Position numbers and translations under genes: made by a program
Shown here: piece by piece, positions 8,063 to 16,700 of the stretch
Numbering within the stretch: position 1 is the stretch's first letter
Layout: each line of letters begins with the position of its first letter
Source: Desulfosarcina sp.
GTDB lineage: Bacteria; Desulfobacterota; Desulfobacteria; Desulfobacterales; Desulfosarcinaceae
Assembly: GCA_030642405.1 (NCBI GenBank)
Contig: DAOWNV010000021.1
Coordinates: forward strand, 1-17,397
Direction of reading: 5' to 3'
Length of the DNA: 17,397 bases
The notes under the pieces: model-generated
Seen by the model: only the letters and a program-made list of their open reading frames with translations
Database searches by the model: none
What the model was told of the DNA's origin: nothing

Positions 8063-9010
8063 ATGTTAGGATATACCGAAAAAATGAGGGGCATTGCAAG
8101 TCGCCTCCTCAAAGACTGCTCCGTGGAAATGGTCATCGGTTTCCGCAAAGGCAGCATGCCGATGATGAACGAACCGTGCTTTGTCACCACCATCGAGGAT
8201 GTCCCCTCACTTATCTGGGACAGTAACTGTGGCATCAATCTGGCGAACTACCTGACCAATCGTAAGGAAAAAATCGCTGTTTTCGCCAAAGGATGCGACT
8301 CACGAAACATCGTCAACCATATCATCGAAAACAAGATTAAACGCGATCAGGTGCATATTGTTGGCGTTCCCTGTACGGGAATGATCGACAAACGTAAGAT
8401 TGCCGGTATGGTGAAAGGTGAAATCCTCGAAGTTTCAGAGACAGACGACACCATCAAGGTCAAAACTGCCGATTCGGAGACCCTTTTCGAAAAAACCGAG
8501 GTGCTGCAGCAAAATTGCACGCTGTGTATCCACCGCAATCCTGTGATCCACGATGAAATGGTTGCTGATCCGGTAGAAGAACAGACTAGCCTCGACCGCT
8601 ATGCGGACATCCAAAAAATCGAGGAGATGGAAAGCGAAGATAAGTGGCAGTTCTTTGAAGACTTGCTGTCACCGTGCATTCGCTGCTACGCCTGCCGCAA
8701 TGCATGTCCGCTCTGTTACTGCCCCACCTGTTTCGTGGACGAATCCAAACCCCAATGGATGGGCAAGGGACAGGATCCCATAGACGTTCGTACATTCCAC
8801 TTTTTGCGGGCATACCACTGCGCCGGTCGCTGTACCGATTGCGGTGCCTGCGAACGGGCCTGTCCGGTAGGGATCAACATGAGGCTGCTCACTAGAAAGC
8901 TGGAAAAGGACTGTCAGGAGCAGTTCGGCTGGGAAGCCGGTCTCTCCCTAGATCAGCGCCCGGCCCTGGATGTTTACCAAACTAATGATCCGGGAACTTT
9001 TATCAAATAG
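8063..9010 (+). CDS. FlxC-like iron-sulfur protein with two C-terminal 4Fe-4S motifs
   Basis: This is a 315-residue soluble protein. The N-terminal part (about 1-150) has a fold signature like FrhB/HdrC-associated proteins, with AVFAKGCDSRNI and VGVPCTG, followed by C152 and C155 in NCTLC. The C-terminal part carries two ferredoxin-type motifs. The first, C205-C208-C211-C215-P, runs straight on into C218, C220 and C223 (PLCYCPTC), giving an unusually dense cysteine patch. The second is C257-C260-C263-C267-P, preceded by C253. There is no CCG (cysteine-rich) domain, so it is not HdrB. It starts one base after the flxD stop and ends 20 bases before the FlxB-like gene. Its position between FlxD and FlxB corresponds to FlxC of the flxABCD-hdrABC operon, so it probably relays electrons between them. 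Assignment to FlxC rests mainly on gene order and cysteine pattern. Confidence 0.8.
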   Translation: MLGYTEKMRGIASRLLKDCSVEMVIGFRKGSMPMMNEPCFVTTIEDVPSLIWDSNCGINLANYLTNRKEKIAVFAKGCDSRNIVNHIIENKIKRDQVHIVGVPCTGMIDKRKIAGMVKGEILEVSETDDTIKVKTADSETLFEKTEVLQQNCTLCIHRNPVIHDEMVADPVEEQTSLDRYADIQKIEEMESEDKWQFFEDLLSPCIRCYACRNACPLCYCPTCFVDESKPQWMGKGQDPIDVRTFHFLRAYHCAGRCTDCGACERACPVGINMRLLTRKLEKDCQEQFGWEAGLSLDQRPALDVYQTNDPGTFIK

Positions 9011-9030
9011 ATGATTAAAAGGGTAACGTT

Positions 9031-10092
9031 ATGACGCTCGTTACAATCGACAAGAAAGACTGGCTTAAGGGATTGACGGCCGCCGCCGAATCCTACCGGT
9101 TGTTCGGACCGGTAAAAGAAAAGGACTGGCACCAGTTCGAGGAACTGGATAAGGGCGAAATGCCCGATCTCAACATGGTCAACACGCGCCTATCTCCAAA
9201 AGCACTATTGTTTCCACAGTCGGAAGATATGCTCGAATATTCATTGGATGAGACCCGAGATGACCACCACATCATGAAGGAAGTGAGAAAGGACTATTCG
9301 CCCCGCGCTGTTGTGGGAATCCGTCCTTGCGATGCTAAGGCAACCCAGTTGATCAAACTGAATTTCGACGCACCGGATATCAAGGATCCCTATTGGCTCA
9401 AGGCCTATGAAGCGACAACCTTTATCGGTATGGCCTGCGATACGCCGCTCTCCACCTGCTTTTGCACCAGTACCGGGTGCGGTCCTTACCATGAAGAAGG
9501 GCTGGACGTACTGGTGATGGAGCAAAACGATGCCTATTTGGCTAAAATCTTGACCGACAAGGGCCAGGTCTTTGCCGATGCCTCAGGTTGGGCGACGACG
9601 TCCGACGATGCTGCCACTTTTGAGGCAGGGAAAAAAGCAGCCGAAGACCGGATAGTCTCCAAGATCGAAACCGATAATCTGGCAGACACCGACCTCCTTG
9701 AACTCCATGGTGCACCCTTTTGGGATGATGTGGCATTTGCCTGTATAAACTGCGGCACCTGCACTTTTTCCTGTCCCACCTGCTGGTGTTTCGACATTCA
9801 GGACGAGGTTAACGGAAAATCCGGTGTGCGAATGAAAAACTGGGACAGCTGCATGTTCCCCATTTTCACCGTCCATACCACCGGGCATAATCCCAGGGAT
9901 ACCAAAACCCAGCGGGTCCGTCAGCGATTTATGCACAAGCTTAAATATTTCGTAGATAAATATCACACAGGCATAATGTGCGTGGGATGCGGGCGGTGTG
10001 TCCGCCAATGCCCGGTCAATATCGACATTCGCCGGGTGTGCGAATTGATGAACAGCTTCAACCCGACTGATGCTTGCGCTTCACAGGGTTGA
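9031..10092 (+). CDS. FlxB-like / sulfhydrogenase beta (AsrA-HydB) family 4Fe-4S protein
   Basis: This 353-residue cytoplasmic protein belongs to the family of anaerobic sulfite reductase subunit A and sulfhydrogenase beta subunit, which take electrons from an FAD/NAD(P) partner and pass them along iron-sulfur clusters. Family marks are GIRPCDAKA (about 97-105, C100), the group MACDTPLSTCFC (C136, C143, C145) with C150, and two C-terminal 4Fe-4S motifs: C238-C241-C244-C248-P with extra C251 and C253, and C317-C320-C323-C327-P. The FAD/NAD(P) partner expected from the family is encoded directly downstream. A modest ribosome site (AAAGGG) precedes the ATG by a short gap. By position it is FlxB of the Flx-Hdr arrangement. 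AsrA or HydB of a free-standing complex is the alternative, but no AsrC or hydrogenase large subunit is present. Confidence 0.85.
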   Translation: MTLVTIDKKDWLKGLTAAAESYRLFGPVKEKDWHQFEELDKGEMPDLNMVNTRLSPKALLFPQSEDMLEYSLDETRDDHHIMKEVRKDYSPRAVVGIRPCDAKATQLIKLNFDAPDIKDPYWLKAYEATTFIGMACDTPLSTCFCTSTGCGPYHEEGLDVLVMEQNDAYLAKILTDKGQVFADASGWATTSDDAATFEAGKKAAEDRIVSKIETDNLADTDLLELHGAPFWDDVAFACINCGTCTFSCPTCWCFDIQDEVNGKSGVRMKNWDSCMFPIFTVHTTGHNPRDTKTQRVRQRFMHKLKYFVDKYHTGIMCVGCGRCVRQCPVNIDIRRVCELMNSFNPTDACASQG

Positions 10093-10219
10093 TAAGGACT
10101 TAAAGACTTCAAGATAGCATTTTGGGACTGCGTGATCGATCTTTTCGGTATGTGAAAGCAGCCTTCTTCATCCGGCCTCGCCCGATATGTTATCTTAAAC
10201 CCTATTTAGGGAGGAACAC
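10093..10219 (+). promoter_or_regulatory. 127-base spacer before the FlxA-like gene, with a hairpin against its ribosome site
   Basis: This gap is unusually long for the inside of this cluster. Just before the GTG start, CCCTA (10200-10204) can pair with TAGGG (10207-10211), which covers the front of the ribosome site AGGGAGG (10208-10214). The loop is only two bases if all pairs form, so four pairs and a four-base loop are more likely. It could lower or control translation. I see no clear promoter in the rest of the gap. Confidence 0.3.
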
Positions 10220-11065
10220 GTGGAAAATCCGTATTTACCCTATCCGGTCCGCATTGACGATATCACCGTCGAAGCCGAGGACAAAAGCTTGAAGACCTTC
10301 AAATTCGTCTTTCTCAACAAAGGGGACGAAGAAAAATATGCTTACAGAGCAGGTCAGTTTGGCGAACTTTCCATTCCGGGCAAAGGAGAAATTCCTATCG
10401 GCATCGCTTCCTCGCCCGTTGAAAAAGGGTTCGTTAAATTTACCGTCAACCGGGCAGGTGTGGTCACCACTCACCTTCACAATATGAAAGTTGGAGACAT
10501 AATGGGCCTTCGAGGACCCCTTGGGAACTCGTATCCCTGGGACCTGCTGAAAGAAAAAAACATCCTCATCGTGGGTGGTGGATTTGCCTTCACTACGCTC
10601 CGGTCTTCCATCGTCTATATGCTCGACCCTGCCAACCGTTCCAAGTTCGGCAATATCGACGTTGTTTACGGTGCCCGATCCCCCGGCATGTTGCTTTACA
10701 AAGATGAATTGGTGCAATGGGAAAAGCGTGACGACATCAACATGCACATTACTGTTGATGCGACGGACGATCCAGACTGGAAATACAATGTTGGATTCGT
10801 GCCCCCCATCACGGAACAGAAAGCACCACAAGGAGGTGATGATACATATGCCATCGTCTGCGGCCCTCCTATCATGATCAAATTTACTCAGCCTGTACTG
10901 GAAAATCTAGGTTACGAACATGACCATATCATCATGAGTCTGGAAAACCGTATGAAATGCGGCTTCGGCATGTGCGGCCGCTGTGGTATCGGAAAGGAAC
11001 TGGTGTGCAAAGACGGACCAGTGTTTACTTTGGACCAGATCAACAAGACACCTAGAGAATACTAA
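10220..11065 (+). CDS. FlxA-like FAD/NAD(P)-binding electron-transfer subunit (sulfhydrogenase gamma / AsrB family)
   Basis: This 281-residue flavoprotein of the ferredoxin-NADP reductase superfamily moves electrons between NAD(P)H and an iron-sulfur partner. The FAD half (about 1-108) has AGQF (45-48), IPIGIASSP (59-66) and RGPLGN (98-103). The nucleotide half opens with ILIVGGGFAFTTL (115-127) and carries VYGARSPGMLLYKDEL. The C-terminus holds a [2Fe-2S] site of the dihydroorotate dehydrogenase electron-transfer type: C247-x4-C252-x2-C255-x7-C263. It starts with GTG rather than ATG, chosen because AGGGAGG lies five bases upstream and the FAD fold begins right after. It is the NAD(P)H entry of the cluster by analogy with FlxA. 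Whether it prefers NADH or NADPH cannot be judged from the sequence by eye. Confidence 0.9.
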   Translation: MENPYLPYPVRIDDITVEAEDKSLKTFKFVFLNKGDEEKYAYRAGQFGELSIPGKGEIPIGIASSPVEKGFVKFTVNRAGVVTTHLHNMKVGDIMGLRGPLGNSYPWDLLKEKNILIVGGGFAFTTLRSSIVYMLDPANRSKFGNIDVVYGARSPGMLLYKDELVQWEKRDDINMHITVDATDDPDWKYNVGFVPPITEQKAPQGGDDTYAIVCGPPIMIKFTQPVLENLGYEHDHIIMSLENRMKCGFGMCGRCGIGKELVCKDGPVFTLDQINKTPREY

Positions 11066-11131
11066 GGATTGTGAACGGGAATTGAACCGACCAAGCGTTT
11101 TAAGCATCTCAATATTACTTGTTATTTCGTG

Positions 11132-11160
11132 TTGACATGCGGTGCCTAATTCGCTAATAA
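11132..11160 (+). promoter_or_regulatory. Putative sigma-70-type promoter of dsrC
   Basis: A perfect -35 box TTGACA (11132-11137) is followed after 17 bases by TAATAA (11155-11160), a moderate -10 box; GCTAAT (11153-11158) is the other reading with a 15-base spacer. It lies in the 171-base gap before dsrC, about 77 bases upstream of the ATG, so dsrC can be made separately from, and probably in excess of, the hdr/flx proteins. Confidence 0.45.
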
Positions 11161-11236
11161 GCCAGGATTCTACAAAAGAACTCAAACGGCAGCTTGCCGG
11201 AAATATCAACAAATATGTAAAGGAGGATTTTGTACC

Positions 11237-11554
11237 ATGCCTACAATCGAATTTGGTGGAAAAACATTTACGGTAGATGAAGACGGTTTTATCGATGATT
11301 ACACCAACTGGTCCGAAGAGTGGGTCCAGTACGTTAAAAAAGAAGAAGGTATCGATGAAATGAACGATGAACACACAAAGGTCGTTACCGTACTTCGCGA
11401 GTATTATGAAAAGAACGGCATCGCCCCCATGGTACGCGTTCTTTCCAAAGTAACCGGTTTCAAACTGAAACACATCTACGAGCTGTTCCCATCAAGCCCA
11501 GGCAAAGGAGCCTGTAAGATGGCGGGTCTTCCGAAACCCACCGGATGTGTGTAA
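11237..11554 (+). CDS. dsrC: DsrC sulfur-carrier protein, both redox cysteines present
   Basis: DsrC is the small sulfur-trafficking protein of dissimilatory sulfate reduction. DsrAB leaves a trisulfide on its two C-terminal cysteines, which is reduced elsewhere to release sulfide. This copy has 105 residues, the family's normal size, and ends with C93-KMAGLPKPTG-C104-V, the C-x10-C arm that defines true DsrC as against the single-cysteine TusE and the cysteine-free relatives. The core signature VLREYYEKNG and the ELFPSSPGKGAC region also fit. A full AGGAGG (11221-11226) precedes the ATG, and a probable promoter and strong terminator frame it as its own unit as well as the last gene of the hdr/flx cluster. 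No dsrAB or dsrMKJOP genes are in the window. Its placement after an Hdr/Flx set that lacks HdrB suggests it is the thiol partner of that complex; this is inference. Confidence 0.97.
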   Translation: MPTIEFGGKTFTVDEDGFIDDYTNWSEEWVQYVKKEEGIDEMNDEHTKVVTVLREYYEKNGIAPMVRVLSKVTGFKLKHIYELFPSSPGKGACKMAGLPKPTGCV

Positions 11555-11581
11555 CTATTTCGTAGCTTAGAAAATAAAAAG

Positions 11582-11610
11582 ACCCCGCTTTTTCAAAGTG
11601 GGGTTTTTTT
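11582..11610 (+). terminator. Strong rho-independent terminator after dsrC
   Basis: The sequence ACCCCGCTTT (11582-11591) pairs with AAAGTGGGGT (11595-11604) around a three-base loop, ten pairs with one G-T, and a run of seven T follows (11604-11610). It lies 27 bases past the dsrC stop and closes the hdr/flx/dsrC unit. Confidence 0.9.
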
Positions 11611-11636
11611 CTTTTCTGTGGGGTTTTTTCTTTTCT
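11598..11636 (+). repeat. Tandem duplication of the terminator's descending arm and T run
   Basis: Bases 11598-11617 and 11618-11636 are the same text, GTGGGG then T run then CTTTTCT, except for seven against six T in the run. The second copy repeats the right arm and the T run of the dsrC terminator without a new left arm. It looks like a replication-slippage duplication. Confidence 0.85.
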
Positions 11637-11749
11637 AATGGTTAAAAATAATTGGGATTGGGGATGAAAGTAACAATCCTAAGTTTACAAGCCTCAACAC
11701 GTCTTAGATAGCCCCCAACCTTCAATACATCGCTTTTTGGAGGTCTTAT

Positions 11750-12145
11750 ATGCGCCTTACAGTCAAAACAAGCGCACAAACCGAAATGATCGACGTTACC
11801 CATCTGGTCCAACAACAGGTAGCCGAAAATAGTTTTCAAGACGGTCTTTGCATGGTCTTCGTTCCCCACACCACTGCGGCCGTCACCATCAATGAAAGTG
11901 CCGATCCTGATGTACGCAAAGACATCCTCATGATTTTGAATAAAATTGTGCCCTGGCGGGAAGCTTATAGCCATTTGGAAGGCAACTCTCCGGCTCATCT
12001 AAAAACTTCCATCATAGGTTCGTCTGAAACCGTTGCTGTGGAAAAAGGGAAGCTGGTGTTAGGAACATGGCAGGGAATTTTTTTCTGTGAGTTCGACGGC
12101 CCACGTACCAGAAAACTGGATGTTCGGTTGATTAACATATGTTGA
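11750..12145 (+). CDS. YjbQ / UPF0047 family protein
   Basis: This 131-residue protein belongs to the widespread UPF0047 (YjbQ) family of small beta-rich enzymes; E. coli YjbQ shows weak thiamine-phosphate synthase activity, but the physiological role is unsettled. Family marks are HTTAAVTINE (H40, E49), HLEGNSPAHLK (H75 to K85) and the C-terminal TWQGIFFCEFDGPR. The length is normal. The ATG has GGAGG six bases upstream. It ends by overlapping the next gene by seven bases, so the two are translated together. No promoter is obvious in the 113 bases between the dsrC terminator and its start, though an inverted repeat GGATTG/CAATCC (11655-11660, 11674-11679) lies there. Confidence 0.93.
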   Translation: MRLTVKTSAQTEMIDVTHLVQQQVAENSFQDGLCMVFVPHTTAAVTINESADPDVRKDILMILNKIVPWREAYSHLEGNSPAHLKTSIIGSSETVAVEKGKLVLGTWQGIFFCEFDGPRTRKLDVRLINIC

Positions 12146-12978
12146 GAGATATTCGCATAGCTGTGGTAATTTGCCGGTGCCCTGTAGGGCAAGTTGAACG
12201 GAACCTTGAACGGACCCGGTATTGGTGCCTTGAAGCTAAAAACCGAGGCGCGGAATTGGTCTGCTTCCCGGAATTGAATCTTACCGGTTACAGTAATCGA
12301 AGAGAAATCATCGACCATGCTTTTTCAGCAACAGGTGGGGAAATAAGCCGGATGATTCTACTGGCAAAAGATCTGAAAATCGTTTTGTTGGTCGGATTTG
12401 CAGAAAAAGGAGAATCGGGAAAGGTCTATGCCAGCCATTTGGTAATCGCCCCCAACGGGAAAACAGCCATCTATCGCAAGCTTCATTTGGCCCCTCCCGA
12501 GGTTGAACATTTCTGTGCAGGCAATACCCTTTCCGTATTTAAGTGGTCGGGTATCCGGTTCGGTATCCAGCTCTGTTACGATGCGCATTTCCCAGAGCTT
12601 GCTACAAGGATGGCAAAAGCCGGAACCGACATCATTTTCACCCCGCACGCCTCACCGCTGGGCCGTGCCATTGACAAACATCGGTCGTGGATGCGTCACC
12701 TCCCTGCCCGGGCGTATGACAATGGTCTGTTTGTAGTAGCTTGCAATCAGACCGGAGATAATGGCAACGGATTGGTCTTTCCCGGCAATTCCATGATCAT
12801 CTCCCCTTCAGGAGAGATCATCGAAGCCCGCCCATCCGGAGGCGCAGGAATGTTACTTGCTGATCTGAAGGCAGATCAAATAGACCATGTACGCAATCAT
12901 CGGATGCGATATTTTTTTCCCAACCGTCGCCCGGAAATGTACCGAAAAGATGTTCAGGTGGACGATCTGGGTAAGTAA
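12139..12978 (+). CDS. Carbon-nitrogen hydrolase (nitrilase superfamily amidohydrolase)
   Basis: This 279-residue enzyme hydrolyses a C-N bond in an amide or nitrile, using the Glu-Lys-Cys triad of the nitrilase superfamily. All three are visible: E45 in CFPEL, K114 in YRKLHL, and C146 in QLCYDAHFPE; E121 or E123 may be the helper glutamate. The fold markers NGLFVVACNQTG and FPGNSMIISPSGEII complete a full-length domain. It begins inside the end of the YjbQ gene (seven-base overlap), which acts as its ribosome-loading region. The substrate is not readable from the sequence; relatives include omega-amidases, N-carbamoylputrescine amidase and beta-ureidopropionase types. It is cytoplasmic, with no signal peptide. 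Confidence 0.92.
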   Translation: MLRDIRIAVVICRCPVGQVERNLERTRYWCLEAKNRGAELVCFPELNLTGYSNRREIIDHAFSATGGEISRMILLAKDLKIVLLVGFAEKGESGKVYASHLVIAPNGKTAIYRKLHLAPPEVEHFCAGNTLSVFKWSGIRFGIQLCYDAHFPELATRMAKAGTDIIFTPHASPLGRAIDKHRSWMRHLPARAYDNGLFVVACNQTGDNGNGLVFPGNSMIISPSGEIIEARPSGGAGMLLADLKADQIDHVRNHRMRYFFPNRRPEMYRKDVQVDDLGK

Positions 12979-13011
12979 GAATTGTAGGAAGGAGTTCTCA
13001 ATGGGATACTT

Positions 13012-13674
13012 TTATCGCGGGGTTAGCAAGTATGCGCCATCTTTATTCATCAGTTGGAGGTCGAACATCTTTATCGTATCGGATAAGGGACGTCCAAAAA
13101 GAAATTCAAATAGATCTTCCTTCATTCCACCCTTTTCCTTTGTCAGTTGGCGGACGTGAGCATCATACCGCATGATCTCAAGGATCTCGGATTCCCGTAT
13201 CAAGGTTTCGTTCTCTAACCCTTGGTCCACCAGCATCTTTATCTTTTCATAGCTGCATCGTTTTTCGTGATCGGCAATCAGTTCCCAAAGGCCATCGACA
13301 TTTTCCAGCAAAGACCTCCGTGTCAGCCGGAAACGATCATAAACCGCCACAATCTCACGAGTATCCCTGCAATTCAATACCCGGCACTCCAGCGGACGAT
13401 CTTCATAGATGCCACACCCCCTTGACGCCTCTTCATAAAACATGCAGGTCCATCGACCGGATGTACCTTTAACTTTGATCATCTCTTCACGCAATGGCAC
13501 CAAAACACCCTTTACATTGTCCCGAACCAATTCCCCACGCCGGATGGTAAAAAGAGCATGGGCAGGAATCCGTCCACTGTCCACCATGTTTCGGTCTTCC
13601 TGATGCAGCCCCGGACCGCCCTTTTTACAGCATGTTCCGCAGCGTTTGCATTGAAAAGTGTTTTTTTTATCCAT
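13012..13674 (-). CDS. YkgJ family cysteine-cluster protein
   Basis: This 220-residue protein is of the YkgJ (CxxCxxCC) family, thought to bind zinc or an iron-sulfur cluster; the function is unknown. The N-terminal motif is C9-x2-C12-x2-C15-C16, and the second half of the site is C77, C87, C97 and C102 in the text around DRPLECRVLNC. The remaining C-terminal half is helical and uncharacterised. The start ATG at 13672-13674 has no good ribosome site, only an A/T-rich lead. It follows the RND permease on the same strand after 54 bases and may be its last, unrelated passenger. It converges on the amidohydrolase gene with 33 bases between, with no terminator visible there. Confidence 0.88.
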   Translation of the reverse strand: MDKKNTFQCKRCGTCCKKGGPGLHQEDRNMVDSGRIPAHALFTIRRGELVRDNVKGVLVPLREEMIKVKGTSGRWTCMFYEEASRGCGIYEDRPLECRVLNCRDTREIVAVYDRFRLTRRSLLENVDGLWELIADHEKRCSYEKIKMLVDQGLENETLIRESEILEIMRYDAHVRQLTKEKGGMKEDLFEFLFGRPLSDTIKMFDLQLMNKDGAYLLTPR

Positions 13675-13728
13675 ATTTTATAATACTAAAAAACAAATTG
13701 GGATAAACATATCAGACTGCTTGATTTT

Positions 13729-16700
13729 TCATTCTCCAAACAGATACCCTTTCGATACACGCATTACCTGCTGCAAATCCTCTACGATCAGATAAAGGCA
13801 CGGGACCAACAGCAAGGTGATCAATGTGGCAAATAGTATCCCGAACCCCAATGACAGAGCCATGGGAATGAGGAACCTGGCCTGGCGTGAGGTCTCGAAG
13901 ATCATGGGGGTCAGCCCGCCAAAAGTGGTAAGGGTGGTTAACAAAATGGGCCTGAACCGGTTGATACCGGAAATGTGAATTGCATCGTGCCGGTTCAAAC
14001 CTTTGATCTGCTGCCGGTTGGCAAAATCGATCAACACCAGTGAATCGTTGATCACTACACCGGAAAGAGCCACGACGCCAAACATGCTCATCAGGCTCAA
14101 ACTGTAACCCATGATCAGGTGGCCGATCACGGCACCGACGATTCCGAAAGGGATCACCAGCATGATGATCAACGGTTGACTAAAACTGTTAAAGGGAATT
14201 GTCAGCATGGCATAAATTACCAGAATAGCAAACATGAGCCCCCGTATCAAACTCTGCATACTCTCCCGGCGATCTGCCTGGCGTCCTTCAAAACTGTAAG
14301 TCAGCCCCGGATATCCGGCCTGGAGCGATGGCATGGTTTCCTCGGAAAGTGATTTGAGCACTTGATCCGCCTGGCTTCGCGGTCTGACGTCTGCGGTCAC
14401 GGTTATAACCCGCCGACCGTTCCTCCTATTGATTCTTGTGTAGGCCCGACCTTGGTGGAGGGTCAACGCCTCCATCAGAGGGATTTCCGTACCGGCTGGT
14501 GTCCGAAGGATCATGTCCTCCAACTGTTGCTCGGATACACGCTCGCTTTTCGGCAAACGTACCATCACTCGCACCTCGTTGCGCCCCCTTTGCTGCCGAA
14601 GCGCTTCTGCCCCGTAATAGGCGTTGCGTACCTGCCGGGCAATGTCCTGGGATCTAAGTCCAAGGCTGCGGGCTTCGGGGCGAATCTTGAAATCAATTTG
14701 CCTTTTTCCAGGTGAAATGCCATCGTCAATATCCGTAACGATGGGAAAATATCCCAATGCATCGGCAACCTTGGTGCCTACCAGATCTAAAACTTTAGTA
14801 TCGCGATGGCTCAATTCAACGGAAATCGGGACGCCGTGACCGGGCCCCCCTGAATCGGACTCAAATTTTATCGATTCAAGGCCGGTAATCCTTCCCACGC
14901 GATTTCGCCATAAAGCAGTTACCTTTGCAGTGGAAATGGGGCGAACGTCCGGAGGTGTGAGAAAAACCCGAACAGTTGCCTTATTGCCGTTAATTTGTGC
15001 AAAAATACCCGCCACCAATTTATCTCCGCCGTTTTCGGAAGCGACCTGTTTGGCTGCTTCCACCAATCGTTGCTGGACCGCTTTCGTCTTTTGAACGGCG
15101 GATCCAAAAGGTAAGGTGGCTGAAGCGAGGGCAAAATCCGATTCCACTTTGGGAAACAGTACAAAACCCATTCGTCCGCTTTTTACATAGCCGATTGTAA
15201 CCAGCAATACGGCAATCCCCAAACTCACGGTAATGTACCTGTTTTTTAAAATCCAATCTAAAAAAGGGCCGTAGCGGGTCAGGATCATGCGGGAAAACCA
15301 TTTACTGAACCTACGCTGCTGAAAAAATATCCAACCGAACAAACCCGCGGCAGGAGCACTTCGGCGTTGGTGGCCGATGTGGGCCGGCAGGATGAGAAGG
15401 CTTTCCACCAGGGAGATGGCAAAAACAGAGATCACAACGACAGGGATCTGATTGAACACTTTCCCCATGATCCCGGAAATGAAAAACAGCGGGGAAAAAG
15501 CCACAATATTGGTAAGCACACTGAAGATAACCGGTGTCGAGATCTCTTTTGTACCATCCACCGCAGCCTTTAACCATGATGCTCCCTTTTGCCGGTGGTG
15601 AAACATGTTTTCACCAGCGACAATTGCGTCATCCACAACAATGCCCAGGGTGATAATAAATGCAAACATCGAGATGACGTTGATGCTCACATCGGCCATG
15701 GGGATAAAAATGAGAGAACCAATAATGGAAATGGGAATACCTAAACTCACCCAGAAAGCCAGCCGCGGTTCCAAAAAAACGGCCAGTAAAATAAAGACTA
15801 GTCCAAGGCCCAGATACCCATTCTTAACCATCAATTCCATGCGCTGACGATAAATGTCCGAACGATCATTTCGGGCATCCAGAAAAAGACCAGGTGGAAG
15901 GTCAGCGTTAATCTCAACCATTTTTTCCCGTACCGCATCAGAAACGGCGATAGGAGTTTGATCGCCCACCCTGTATACATCTATCAATATGGCAGGATAC
16001 CCATTATACAGAGCATATTTATCCGTATCCTCAAATCCATCAGTAATCTGAGCGATGTCCGATAGCAGCACTTGTGTGCCTTCGTTGCTGGTAATGATGG
16101 GGATTGCACCGAATTCATCACCATAATCGCGACGCTCTTTCATACGGACAAGTATGTCACCGCTTGCTGTTTTAATGGCGCCACCAGGAAGTTCCACCGC
16201 TGCCCGGCGGATCGTCCCGGCGATCTGTTCCAGCGTCAGGCCGTAGGCGCGCAGTTGTGCCTGCGGTACGGAGACATCAATCTCGTAATTCCGCGCTCCG
16301 GAAAACTCAATCTGGGTGATTTGAGGAGCCTGGAGAAGCCGGTCCCTGACCTGTTCTGCCGTTTCACGCAACACTTTCGCATTTTGTGAGCCGTACAGCG
16401 CCAGTACGACAACGGACCTTTTGTGTTGGGCAATGGTAACCAGTGGCGCTTCCGCTTCCTCTGGAAAGGATGTGATCCGGTCCACTTCCGCCTGGATATC
16501 CTGGGCCATTCGTTGGATATTTTTCCCTTCAATAATTTCCACACTGACCGTACCGGATCCTTCCTTCGCCGAGGAGGTAATCTCCTTAATGCCATCCAGT
16601 CCATGGACCGCCTCTTCCACGGCCAAAACGACACCGCGTTCTACCTCCTCCGGACTGGCGCCTGGATAAGGAAGGCGAATCGTGACATAACTCAGTTCGA

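Noticed and set aside
13711..13725. Inverted repeat ATCA/TGAT after the RND permease as a terminator
   Set aside because: The stem has only four weak pairs and no T run follows on the minus strand.
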